DNA from: Hofstenia miamia
Lineage: Eukaryota > Xenacoelomorpha > Acoela > Hofsteniidae
NCBI GenBank assembly: GCA_900660155.1
Contig: CABFPE010000155.1
Location: forward strand, 1,151,050-1,215,049
Direction: 5' to 3'
DNA length: 64,000 nt
Under the pieces are notes generated by a model. It had not been told where the DNA came from and searched no databases. It worked only from the letters and a program-made list of their open reading frames with translations. Numbering within the stretch: the stretch's first letter is position 1; every line of letters begins with the position of its first letter. Positions 10,316-21,319 of the stretch are shown in pieces. The position numbers and the translations under genes are program-made.

Positions 10316-10603
10316 ATGTCAAATTGTGCTAATGATCAAAGAGATATAAACCTAGAGTTCATTTTGAATGGGAAAAGTAAGCGAATGAATCCTCAATTGG
10401 CCAATCAATTCATTGGAGAATTTCGTATTTTGAATAATGACCTACGTAATTCAACTTTTCCTATGGTAGTCAAAGCTTGTAATGCTTCTTTAAAACGTCT
10501 CAATGTTTCAATAAGGATAAGCCCATCGTCTCCAAATTTTCAAAAAAGGTATGATGTTCTTCGAAGTAGAGCTGCACGTCAATTCAAAAAATGTGCAAGT
10601 TAG
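10316..10603 (+). pseudogene. BESS gene exon 1, copy 2
   Basis: The translation is identical to 5,421-5,708. Without exon 3 in this copy the exons do not join in a consistent phase, so it is listed as an incomplete copy; the loss may be an assembly effect. Confidence 0.5.
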
Positions 10604-11367
10604 TTATTTCATTTTATTAATTTACACTTATGAGTTTATACTGAATGGTAGTGACCAACGACGATTTGAAAGAATACGAATATATATAATTTATTGGTAA
10701 ATTCTCCTTTATCTGTTCTGATAACCTTATGTTATAAATGTTTATTTTTGTTATTAACCCCCTCCTGCATGACCTCATGACAAATATACATAAAAATATG
10801 CCTATTTAAGAGTTGTTAAAGCATATAAAAATTTACTTATTAGCAATTGTTTACTAAGCTGCAATAGGTCAAGCAAAAATCCTTTTTCTTAAAAGAAAAT
10901 GTCATTTCATGGCTTTGTTGTCATGTCAATGATATGCAAAAGAGAGTTAATATGTTTGCGTTTTTGTTAAAAATTTTTTTACATATGCTGTTCATTAGGT
11001 TTAGGATAATTAAAAATTCAAACCTGACTTCGATCGTCGTTTAGCCTAGACCTGAAGTATGACTTCTCAAACCTGATCTGAACCTTGACCTAACCAGATT
11101 AATCCTGATGAACCTGACTCAACAATAGTTATACTATGTATATAAATTTTTTGTTTTGACATTGCTATTGGTTTCTGAGCTAGCACACCACAATAATTAA
11201 AAATTCCAAGTTTAGAATTTTTCAGGCAGATGGTCTCCATATTACAGAATAAACTGTAAGTGCCAAAAATTACTTAAGTTTATTAGTGTTTTTCTCTCCA
11301 GAACCTGACTTGTAATAACTATTAAAACTTCAATATTCTTTGTTTTTGTTTTGATTAAAGCTAGGCT

Positions 11368-11661
11368 ATGTTTATCTTAGACGGTTCTTCTCGAAAATTG
11401 TTCAAAGCTAAAACTTCTTCATTTCACATTAAATTTGAAGACTGTATATCTGTATCACCAATTCTCAGGACTAATGAATTTCAAAAGAAACAAATTCATT
11501 TACAAAATTTAATTCATCAGCTCGGAGCTAAGGTTAAATATTCTAAAATGAACCAAGAAAACACTAATACTGAGTTAAAAGAAAACGAAATTGTTTCTGA
11601 CAAAGTACTTCAAGGTAATGAAATTTACTGTTGTTTTAATCAGATCAAAAATGGATTTTAA
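11368..11661 (+). pseudogene. BESS gene exon 2, copy 2
   Basis: Same as 6,500-6,793 except for two adjacent residue changes (NQ instead of DK). The exon proper is 11,381-11,614 with the same GTAATG donor. A lone N follows at 11,739, where about 764 bases are missing. Confidence 0.5.
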
Positions 11662-11739
11662 TATGAAAAATCAATTTTAGAGAGTAATTTTATGTTTGTT
11701 CCCAATTAATTGGTTTCAAAATTAACACAATTGCAAGAN

Positions 11740-12150
11740 TGTTTCTTAACTTACCTGGATTTTAACCGGATCCTTAAAAATTAGTGCTTGCATGGCTACA
11801 TAGGCTACATCTATTCATCAATGTTCATATTCAAGTTCAAAATATTATTCATACCCTATGTGTCAAAATCAAATTGGTTTATTCTCGTGTTAGCCGCAAA
11901 TTGATTATGCCTTATTTTAATTCCATAATTTTAAACGCAAAATGTAGATTGGGACAAGAATTAAGTAAATGCGAACCTTTTCACTCTTTCTCACAATTTC
12001 TATTGTTTTGTAATGCCGCAGTAATTGTAATCAATATATTTTGAAAATCAAAGATAGAATTACTTAACCGGATTTTACCCTGATTAACCGGATCATGCAG
12101 ATTACCCGGCTTTAACCGGATCGGTTTTAACCTGACCGGATTCATCACTA
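11740..12150. mobile_element. Truncated hAT-like MITE, copy 2
   Basis: Matches 7,641-8,049; its left end is lost at the lone N. The right end and the flanking CTTTCTAC are intact. Confidence 0.7.
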
Positions 12151-12741
12151 CTTTCTACGTTGATGGTTTTTAGAGGAAATACACATGGTGGAAATCAGCT
12201 TCATTATCATCTCTGCAATGATAAGAATTACTATCATGATGTCTAAACCGTACCTTTGATGGTTAAAAATGATCACTCGGTATACTGGCTATTTCGTTAC
12301 CTAAGTCAAAGCCTGAACGCAATTTTACGTAATTTAGAGAACACAATCGTGCAAACAGGATCAACTGCAAAGCGGAGAAACCAAGAATCTCTTGTTCATA
12401 AGCTTTCTGCAGAAATTCACAAAGGAATCTTAAATAATATTGAAAATAAGAAACATTATTGTTGTTCTACTAAGAAATGGTGGGGTTATATGAATTTTGT
12501 GTCTGGACTGAAAAAGAAGACATGACATACAAGGTCGAGGAAATAAATAAGCACTTTGCCAACATTTCAGCAGATTCAAATTATCGAAACATAAATAGCT
12601 CCTGATACTTTGAATCTTCACCAAATGTATTACTCACATCAAAAAATTAGGTAATCTCCACTGGAAGCGATGGTATTCGCTATTGGGTGTTCAAAGACAA
12701 CTCACAATTTTGTTCCGATTTTGCCTCAAATACATATACAA
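12151..12741 (+). mobile_element. LINE ORF2 linker fragment, copy 2
   Basis: Copy of 8,050-8,640 with identical translated linker (12,256-12,525); single silent differences. Confidence 0.65.
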
Positions 12742-12871
12742 ACATTTAAAATTAATTCGAAAATTCAAGTTTTGTGATAATAAAAACTTCGAATTGTAAA
12801 TTGTAGTGTTGTAATCCTTAACAAAAAAAGATGTAATTTGCTACATGCGTATATAATTAAAGTGCATTTAG

Positions 12872-13135
12872 AATATGATCAATAATGATGTTGATGATGA
12901 GGTTTTAACACCACCAAAGAAGAACCCAAGATTAGCGTCGGCAGAATTAGAAAATATTGAAGCTCAGGCCCAAAAGAATTCGAATAATGGAGCAAATGAC
13001 TCATTTCATGAATTTGGAATGTTTGTTGCTTCCCAGCTGCGCAAAATGCATCCTAGTGTTTCTGATGATTGTAAACTTCGATTGACTGAGGAAATCAAAA
13101 ACCCACGAAATTGGGATATTTCCAATGATATCTAG
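12872..13135 (+). CDS. BESS exon, copy 2
   Basis: Identical in translation to 8,771-9,034, with the same acceptor and a polyadenylation signal about 157 bases downstream. Its intactness contrasts with the missing exon 3 in this copy. Confidence 0.45.
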   Translation, partial: NMINNDVDDEVLTPPKKNPRLASAELENIEAQAQKNSNNGANDSFHEFGMFVASQLRKMHPSVSDDCKLRLTEEIKNPRNWDISNDI

Positions 13136-14106
13136 AAATGGAATGCATTGCGAGTTGTTTAGGCAGTGTTTCCACAGTTGTAATTAAACTTCTTTTTTTA
13201 GAATTGTGTGTAATTCTTTAGACAATTTTAATACTAATGCGATCAAGGTAAAATAGATCTCTTTCTGAACACTTTTAATCTGATATTAGCCAATAAAGCA
13301 TTAGACGGTAAGGATGTGCAGGTAGCATAATTTACCACTGCTACCTGCCCGCAGTGTATTTTACCTTACACGCACTCACTCGTACCAGTCCCTAAAAAGG
13401 ATGCAATTTTTATTTTCTCTCACTTAGCCAATATGAATCCTAAAACGAAAATCGTTCTTGTATGAATTAGAATATTTTATGGGTCTCAAAATATTACAAA
13501 ACTATCATTCTAGCAAATTCGATCACTCAAACTTTTTAATCTGACATTTCATTGCTAAATTCTACATAGAAAGAACAATGAATCACAATTAGTAGAAATG
13601 AAAAATACTTAAAGTAAGAAATTAAATTACATATCACTGGCGAAGAACAAAAACGTAATTGCAAATTTTTCACAATAAAATTTTTTATACTTTTGCTACT
13701 CTAAGTATAACACTTACTGCTGGACTACTTTCTGAATAAAACCTGTGTCTCTATGAACCTGAATTTGTAATGCCAAAACACATTACTATGATCAGTAATG
13801 ATTTGACCCTACGCCCGTTTTTCCTTGATTTTACTATGTGTTTTCAGATATGATAATTTTGTCTCAAGTAGCGATTTATGAAGCACTTAAATGTAAATAT
13901 TAATGGAAAAAAAATCTCAGCATGAAACACCCTTGGGCTCAGAACTCCCCTATTTTCTATATGGAATTGGAATTTCAAAACATTTCCAAATATTGAAATC
14001 TCTCTCTCTCTCAAATTTTCTAAATTTTCTAAGTTCATTCACAACCCATACATAATACAATGGCTGTATAATTTCTGTACAAATCGAAAACAAAGATTAA
14101 TTTGGG

Positions 14107-15385
14107 ATGATTTGGAATGTCTATTTGTTATCCATTGAATTGGGATGTTCGCAAGGGACTGTTGGTGGACCGCGTATCTATAGCATGGATTCTGATGACT
14201 TACGTTCAGTTAAAAATGAGTGCACTACCCTAAAATATGCTGATGACACAACTAAGCTAATACCTTGTTATACTTACAACCCTGAAAAGACGAATGATTG
14301 CTTAAAGGAAGAAATAGAAAATATTGAATTATGGTCCTCAATTAATAACTTGAAGATCAATACTAAGAAAACAAAACATATTCGATTTTGCCTGAATCAT
14401 ACCCCAATCTGTAAATGTAATTTCAATAAATTAAGTTATGAGACAGTTGATCATGTTAATCTCCTTGGAGTTATTTTTCAGAAATCACTAAAATTCACAA
14501 TTCATGTCAAAAAATTACTACAATCATTGAAAAGATTAAATTATATTTTTCAAGATCTTCAATTAAACAATTACTCTAGAAAGGACCAAGATAAAGTTTT
14601 TGAATCATTGGCATTATCTAAAATACGTTATGGTTTGTCAGTTTATGGAAGCGATAAGAATGCAATCAAACACATTAATGGCTACTTAAGAAGATCATTT
14701 AATAAAGGATTTACTTCAAAAATAATTAATATTGAAGATTTATTAAAGACCGAAGATATAAAACTTTACTCCAAAATATGCAATAATAAAAGACATCCTC
14801 TATTTACCATCTTTAAGAGGCAAGTGAAAGAGAAAACAGTTACACGATCTGATGAATATCTGCTTCCAATACGATGCAAAACAGAAGCATTCGGAAATTC
14901 ATTCATTAACAGAGTTATAAAGTATAAATTAAATCACGGACCCCCAAAAGACTCTTTATAACAAAGATTTTTCTAAGGAATATGAAAAAAAGGTCCATTA
15001 AAGAACATGCGACATTGTGTATATGATTTAATTTAGAATTCGACTTTTGAATTCAATGGCAAAGAAACATATCAGTTATTAACTTGATTTCCAGTTCGAA
15101 GCGTCTTATTTCTTTTAAGAAAATATGTTTCATAGTTTTTAATGCTGAAAGAAGAATTTGAACAAATTTTTTCTGATGATCCCATAAATTTCATCCTTTC
15201 ACTCTTTACACTAACACTGCTCATGGTTGATTTACTCAGACTGGCAACAAAAGTTTTAAGTAGTTTGTAGAAAATCACTCTTATTTTGTTAACTATATGC
15301 ATTTAGTTTATTTTATTCTATCTTATTTGTGTACTTTCAAATTTTGTACACCCCTGTAATTGGTTGATGTTAAATAAATTCGTTA
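14107..15385 (+). mobile_element. LINE 3' half: RT palm/thumb and 3' end
   Basis: The open frame at 14,107-14,961 (284 codons) begins at RT motif 4 (GCSQGTVGGP in place of the usual GVPQGSVLGP) and continues to the catalytic KYADDT box, then NNLKINTKKTK and NLLGVIF, the thumb region and C-terminus of a CR1/jockey-type LINE. The reading frame is unbroken for its length, so the copy is not very old. The fingers and endonuclease are missing here. The 3' end lies near 15,385, where GTTAAATAAATTCGTTATTC runs into a (TC)n/(AC)n tail. The mirror copy at 22,854-24,132 differs in a patch next to motif 4. Confidence 0.8.
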
Positions 15386-15418
15386 TTCTCTCTCTCTCTC
15401 CTTCTCTCTCACACACAT
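15386..15418. repeat. (TC)n/(AC)n tail of LINE
   Basis: Simple repeat directly after the LINE 3' end, as expected where such elements carry a short repetitive tail. Mirror at 22,821-22,853. Confidence 0.7.
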
Positions 15419-15689
15419 CTAGCATGGTATCAGGCTAAAATGCTTAAGAAAATTTTGAGATTTCTTACAGCGAATGCGCTATTTCATCTAACATAAAGCA
15501 TACAAATGTAAAAATTTAGGTAGAGATTTGAGAAAGGGATCCAACGCTAATAGAAATTCTAAAATTCACCTAGAGAATGAATCTTGGGATAACAAATATA
15601 CTTTTGAACAAAATCAGTATATGCAATCCGTATTTAGTAGAATAAATTACCCTAAACATACTGTTACTTCATCAACAATATATTGACCA

Positions 15690-16919
15690 GGAACAAGAGT
15701 AATGTGCAACACCTGCATCTTATTGAAAATAGCAATGGAGGAATATTAACTAAATCCAAGGATTAGAGGTCGACGGTTTTTAAATTTTAACTTCGGTTTG
15801 GTTCGGATCGGTTTTGGGGCAAAAACCGCGGTTTTGGTTTTGATCTGTAATGAAAACATGTAATTTCGAAGCTATATTTTCTTATGGTTTTACAAGATTA
15901 ATTTCAAGTTTTTCTTAGTCTTAATGAGACAAGAAACATTGACACCAGAAATACTGCATCGCTTCTTGGTGATCATGTTCGATCCCATGCGTTCTGATGA
16001 CACATTTGTTGCCTGAATTGCCAACCACTTTTTCGCCAGTATCGAGAGCTTTGGCAGTATTACACAGCTACTGATTACCAGTCATTAAAAACCGTTTGAA
16101 ACCGTGTTAGTGAAAATGAGTCGGTTCGGTTTCGGTCTGCGTGAAAACAGCGGTTTCGGTTCGGTTTACCGTCGACCTCTACCAAGGATATTGCTAATGC
16201 ATTCAATGATCAATTCATTAACCTAGGCAAATACTTGGGACCTCTATTGTCACTTACACTTGAAAAATCTAACTATCAACTCCCCCAAATTTCTTTTTCA
16301 TTCCGATTTGTGACTCGATACGAAGTTTTTCAAGCAATAAATAAACTAAAAATAATAAATCAAGCGGAACTTCTGAAATACAAGCATGTTCTATTAAAGT
16401 AGTCCTTTATGTCATATCATCAATCACTGCATAAAACCTTTCCATCAATGTTAAAACTAGCTAATGTTATTCAATATATAAAAGAGATAACCCACTAACA
16501 TGTTGCAATTACCGACCTATTTCAATTATCTCGTCTTTTGCAAAAATCTTCGAAAAACTAATATTTGACCAAATAAACACCTCTATAACAAATCAATTCT
16601 TTCGAATACTCAATTCGGCTTTCGCAAAGCTCACTACCTCTCTAATGCATTCCTTTACGCTACTAATTTGATTCCATTGATCATTATATTCTTCTTAGAA
16701 AGTTAGAACATATTGGTTTCTACTCTAATAGTAAAAATTTAGTATGGTGTTACGTAAGTGATCGTTTTCAAAGAGTAAATTAAGGTAAATGGTATATTTT
16801 CTAACTGGGGTAAAACTTATAAAGGTGTTCGACAGAGTACTTTTAGGGTACTTATTTTTCTCGTTTAACCAATGATTGTGGAATAGTGCAGTATGCTGAT
16901 GACACGTGTATATACCCAC
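15690..16919 (+). mobile_element. Second, older LINE RT fragment
   Basis: The plus strand reads, in several frames, through IENSNGG, then (after a hAT insertion) DIANAFNDQFINLGKYLG, FPSMLKLANVIQY, DLFQLSRLLQKSS, then HYILLRKLEHIGFYSNS, YVSDRFQRVN and QYADDTCIYP. These are the fingers and palm of a CR1/jockey-type reverse transcriptase, with many stops and an internal loss. The copy ends at another insertion at 16,920. Mirror at 21,320-22,549. Confidence 0.75.
15764..16181 (-). mobile_element. hAT element nested in LINE
   Basis: The terminal inverted repeats are TAGAGGTCGACGGT and ACCGTCGACCTCTA, flanked by a perfect 8-bp target duplication CCAAGGAT (15,756-15,763 and 16,182-16,189). The minus strand contains a relic of the hAT C-terminal dimerisation region, ATNVSSERMGSNMITKKRCS, where SSERxFS...K is the family signature. 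At 418 bp it is an internally deleted, non-autonomous copy. It interrupts an older LINE reading frame. Mirror at 22,058-22,475. Confidence 0.9.
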
Positions 16920-17270
16920 TAGAGATGACCGCGGTACAGGTTTTTCAAAATTATTGCCACCGCAGAGAAAAAAACTTCACCGCCAACCATTACAATATTT
17001 ATTTTTTACCGCAAACCACTGAAATAAATGAAATTTTACCGCGGCAGAAGAGAAGAAGAAAAATCTATATTCAGAAATTGTTTTAACAATAAGTAGAAAC
17101 ACTGATAACAAATTCTGAAAGCGTTAAGAAAATAATACAAAATTAAACAAAAAAAGAAAACAACGAATATTTACAAATAAAAAGTTGGGCTATGACGATT
17201 GCTAGTTTCTATTAATAGAGTAATCAGGATTGTAAAATTTATAACCTCGCCACCGCAACAGTGGCTATTT
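16920..17270. mobile_element. hAT-like fragment with GC-rich words
   Basis: It begins TAGAGATGACCGCGGTAC, a hAT-like end, abruptly inside the LINE. Repeated CCACCGC/ACCGCGG words occur to about 17,260. I did not find the matching right end or a target duplication, so its length is uncertain. Mirror at 20,969-21,319. Confidence 0.5.
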
Positions 17271-18012
17271 TTATCTTCGTATGAAAATATTTATATTTCT
17301 GAATTATTTTTTTAGGATTATGGATCATTCGTATAAAAGCCTAAAGACAAATACTTAGGTATTTTGTGATTTCATTGAATTTTATTAGAGTAGTATCAAA
17401 TTTTCAATGAAATATGCAAAAATTACTTTAAATATTTTGTGTGTGAAATCTCTTAGTTTTGCTTCATATACAGTTTTTTTGAGAAATACTTAGAGATTTT
17501 AAATCTTAAGACGAAACAAGTTATCTGTATTTCAATTCATCTTTCTGTATAACTTTTCGACCACCGCAGGTTGTTTTAATTCTAATAAACTGTTTTAATC
17601 TAGAAAATTATTCATGGCGATGCAAAGAACTGATATTTCATAATGCAAATTTCAAACTATTATGACTGCATTTTTAGCAAATCGCAATTTTGATATTCTA
17701 TGTATATCAATTCTTTGCATAACTTGCATCGGTTTTTTTATTTTTCAGTTTTTTGTATGATACAAAATAAATATACTTAAATACTTTCCGTTAAAACCAA
17801 ACATAATTACTTGTTGGATGTGTCAAACTTCGCAACTGACATTTACGTTTGAAGTTCTTTGCAAACGAAAATCTTTTAAATTCAATTTGAGTGTCCCTTC
17901 CAATATTAGTAAAATAGAAGGGTTCAAGTTTCTTTATTTATTTGAAGTCTCAAATTTCATATCGAATGGGGCTGAATTTTGCCAGCCCATTTCATACTTA
18001 AAATGCACCATA
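17271..18012. other. No gene recognised
   Basis: AT-rich DNA with one more GACCACCGCAGG word near 17,560, possibly the continuation of the preceding element. No coding signal is supported. Confidence 0.4.
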
Positions 18013-18196
18013 AAGCCGGTTAATCAGGTTAAAATCCGGTTAAAAATTCTATTTTTGATTTTCAAAATTTATCGATTACAAAGATTGCAGTATTACAAAA
18101 CAATAGAAATTGTAGCAAAGTGTGGAAGGATTCCTACTTGTTGTCAGTCTAGTCGCAATCTAAAGTTCCTATTCAAATCATGGGATTACAATAATG
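18013..18196. mobile_element. Diverged relative of the CCGGTTAA hAT
   Basis: CCGGTTAATCAGGTTAAAAT and the following 170 bases resemble the reverse complement of the hAT-like element at 7,601-8,049, including the shared stretch TTACAAAACAATAGAAATTG. It is clearly more diverged than the arm-to-arm copies, so it is an independent insertion. Mirror at 20,043-20,226. Confidence 0.6.
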
Positions 18197-18346
18197 AGTG
18201 CACTATTTGAAAAAATTGTATAATTTAAGAGAAAATGATGCATCGACTTTAACATGTTGAATCGCATTGTTTTTGCTAGATAAATTTCTAGATTTCTTAT
18301 TGTATCCATTTTGCGTAACTACATACATTCCTTTCATTACGTTTGA

Positions 18347-18353
18347 TACATAC

Positions 18354-18397
<44 letters not shown>
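18347..18397. repeat. (TA)n/(CATA)n microsatellite
   Basis: Simple repeat; the open frame across it is an artefact of the repeat. Mirror at 19,842-19,892. Confidence 0.85.
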
Positions 18398-18399
<2 letters not shown>

Positions 18400-18400
<1 letters not shown>

Positions 18401-19080
18401 TGATATTGGTTCAATATCAAAACTTTATAAGAACAAAATGTCTATCCACATAAATTAGTAAAGAAATTCGTTGACAAAGCATTAAGCTCAAATAGTATAG
18501 TATGTAACCAAGTAATAACAGATGATCGGAAGCCAATATATTTGAAATTACTTTATATTGAAGATAGAAAATAATTTTTAAAATCAAAATTTTAAAACAT
18601 AAATGAAAGACTTGAAGTAACAAAGATTGTTCCAATACTGACATCTAAAAAAACATCTGAATTTTTTAGCAACAAAGATCCTATTAACAAAATGCTGGTT
18701 TCCTCCATTACTTATAAATAACAATGTGAAGAATGTAATCTTTCTTACATTGGAGAAACCAAGAGACATTTTGAAACCAGGATCACTGAACACCTACGAG
18801 GGCATTTGAAAGTGAAATATATTTGTACAGACATAAAGCAATTTAAGATAATTTTTGAGATCTTACTTAGAACCAAGAATTCTAAATATGCCGAAGCCCT
18901 GTTTATGAAATACGCTAGTAAGAACGAAGTAATGAACAATCAACTAAGCAATAACAAATTATTGAACATATTTTAAGTTCACGCACATTTTAACACCATT
19001 TAATGCAGTAAGTGTAAAATTTTATTCCCACGTATTTGTACTGAAGATGATTAAAAATACGAAACCGGTAGCTAAAATTA
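18400..19080 (+). mobile_element. Penelope-like element 3' fragment (GIY-YIG part)
   Basis: The plus strand contains CEECNLSYIGETKRHFETRI followed by TEHLRGHLK, the GIY-YIG endonuclease core of Penelope-like retroelements, and further on YAEALFMKYASKNEVMNNQL, the usual C-terminal block. Downstream, ACTGAAGATGATT...ACGAAACCGG resembles the conserved element tail that in this family derives from a hammerhead ribozyme. It is a broken 3' fragment. It abuts the palindrome centre. Mirror at 19,159-19,839. Confidence 0.75.
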
Positions 19081-19094
19081 AATTGAGCACACTA

Positions 19095-19099
<5 letters not shown>

Positions 19100-19135
<36 letters not shown>
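19100..19135. repeat. (TA)n tract at the palindrome centre
   Basis: ACACTACTCTCTA precedes the tract and its complement TAGAGAGTAGTGT follows it. The turning point is at about 19,119. A long perfect (TA)n run is self-complementary and could start a hairpin in the cell, in library preparation or in assembly. Confidence 0.95.
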
Positions 19136-19139
<4 letters not shown>

Positions 19140-19158
19140 GAGAGTAGTGTGCTCAATT

Positions 19159-19838
19159 TAATTTTAGCTACCGGTTTCGTATTTTTAATCATCTTCAGTA
19201 CAAATACGTGGGAATAAAATTTTACACTTACTGCATTAAATGGTGTTAAAATGTGCGTGAACTTAAAATATGTTCAATAATTTGTTATTGCTTAGTTGAT
19301 TGTTCATTACTTCGTTCTTACTAGCGTATTTCATAAACAGGGCTTCGGCATATTTAGAATTCTTGGTTCTAAGTAAGATCTCAAAAATTATCTTAAATTG
19401 CTTTATGTCTGTACAAATATATTTCACTTTCAAATGCCCTCGTAGGTGTTCAGTGATCCTGGTTTCAAAATGTCTCTTGGTTTCTCCAATGTAAGAAAGA
19501 TTACATTCTTCACATTGTTATTTATAAGTAATGGAGGAAACCAGCATTTTGTTAATAGGATCTTTGTTGCTAAAAAATTCAGATGTTTTTTTAGATGTCA
19601 GTATTGGAACAATCTTTGTTACTTCAAGTCTTTCATTTATGTTTTAAAATTTTGATTTTAAAAATTATTTTCTATCTTCAATATAAAGTAATTTCAAATA
19701 TATTGGCTTCCGATCATCTGTTATTACTTGGTTACATACTATACTATTTGAGCTTAATGCTTTGTCAACGAATTTCTTTACTAATTTATGTGGATAGACA
19801 TTTTGTTCTTATAAAGTTTTGATATTGAACCAATATCA

Positions 19839-19839
<1 letters not shown>
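19159..19839 (-). mobile_element. Penelope-like fragment, mirror copy
   Basis: Exact reverse complement of 18,400-19,080, including the GIY-YIG part. Confidence 0.75.
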
Positions 19840-19885
<46 letters not shown>

Positions 19886-20042
19886 GTATGTATCAAACGT
19901 AATGAAAGGAATGTATGTAGTTACGCAAAATGGATACAATAAGAAATCTAGAAATTTATCTAGCAAAAACAATGCGATTCAACATGTTAAAGTCGATGCA
20001 TCATTTTCTCTTAAATTATACAATTTTTTCAAATAGTGCACT

Positions 20043-20226
20043 CATTATTGTAATCCCATGATTTGAATAGGAACTTTAGATTGCGACTAGACTGACAACA
20101 AGTAGGAATCCTTCCACACTTTGCTACAATTTCTATTGTTTTGTAATACTGCAATCTTTGTAATCGATAAATTTTGAAAATCAAAAATAGAATTTTTAAC
20201 CGGATTTTAACCTGATTAACCGGCTT
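20043..20226. mobile_element. Diverged hAT relative, mirror copy
   Basis: Reverse complement of 18,013-18,196. Confidence 0.6.
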
Positions 20227-20968
20227 TATGGTGCATTTTAAGTATGAAATGGGCTGGCAAAATTCAGCCCCATTCGATATGAAATTTGAGACTTCAAATA
20301 AATAAAGAAACTTGAACCCTTCTATTTTACTAATATTGGAAGGGACACTCAAATTGAATTTAAAAGATTTTCGTTTGCAAAGAACTTCAAACGTAAATGT
20401 CAGTTGCGAAGTTTGACACATCCAACAAGTAATTATGTTTGGTTTTAACGGAAAGTATTTAAGTATATTTATTTTGTATCATACAAAAAACTGAAAAATA
20501 AAAAAACCGATGCAAGTTATGCAAAGAATTGATATACATAGAATATCAAAATTGCGATTTGCTAAAAATGCAGTCATAATAGTTTGAAATTTGCATTATG
20601 AAATATCAGTTCTTTGCATCGCCATGAATAATTTTCTAGATTAAAACAGTTTATTAGAATTAAAACAACCTGCGGTGGTCGAAAAGTTATACAGAAAGAT
20701 GAATTGAAATACAGATAACTTGTTTCGTCTTAAGATTTAAAATCTCTAAGTATTTCTCAAAAAAACTGTATATGAAGCAAAACTAAGAGATTTCACACAC
20801 AAAATATTTAAAGTAATTTTTGCATATTTCATTGAAAATTTGATACTACTCTAATAAAATTCAATGAAATCACAAAATACCTAAGTATTTGTCTTTAGGC
20901 TTTTATACGAATGATCCATAATCCTAAAAAAATAATTCAGAAATATAAATATTTTCATACGAAGATAA

Positions 20969-21319
20969 AAATAGCCACTGTTGCGGTGGCGAGGTTATAA
21001 ATTTTACAATCCTGATTACTCTATTAATAGAAACTAGCAATCGTCATAGCCCAACTTTTTATTTGTAAATATTCGTTGTTTTCTTTTTTTGTTTAATTTT
21101 GTATTATTTTCTTAACGCTTTCAGAATTTGTTATCAGTGTTTCTACTTATTGTTAAAACAATTTCTGAATATAGATTTTTCTTCTTCTCTTCTGCCGCGG
21201 TAAAATTTCATTTATTTCAGTGGTTTGCGGTAAAAAATAAATATTGTAATGGTTGGCGGTGAAGTTTTTTTCTCTGCGGTGGCAATAATTTTGAAAAACC
21301 TGTACCGCGGTCATCTCTA
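20969..21319. mobile_element. hAT-like fragment, mirror copy
   Basis: Reverse complement of 16,920-17,270, ending GTACCGCGGTCATCTCTA at the LINE border. Confidence 0.5.

Larger units (their letters stand above)
10073..14172 (+). repeat. Tandem block, copy 2
   Basis: Second copy of 5,191-10,071, about 99% identical by eye, minus 764 bases replaced by a lone N at 11,739. At several small differences it agrees with the right arm rather than copy 1, so it looks like another haplotype rather than a fresh duplicate. It holds exon 1 (10,316-10,598), exon 2 (11,381-11,614), the truncated hAT, the LINE linker and exon 4 (12,872-13,135) of the BESS gene, but no exon 3. Confidence 0.9.
90..19119 (+). 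repeat. Left arm of giant inverted repeat
   Basis: This stretch is repeated in reverse complement at 19,120-33,579. Every recognisable feature has a mirror partner: near the centre mirror positions sum to 38,239, and in the outer part to about 33,670-33,695. The difference is explained by a tandem block present only in this arm. The inner 5 kb appear identical between arms; the outer parts differ by scattered substitutions and small indels. Confidence 0.93.

Noticed and set aside
10072-14172. A second functional copy of the BESS gene
   Set aside because: The third exon is missing at a lone N, so the exons do not join in phase; an assembly or haplotype copy is more likely.
18267-18458. Protein-like frame with IYIYIYIY
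   Set aside because: It is the translation of a (TA)n/(CATA)n microsatellite.
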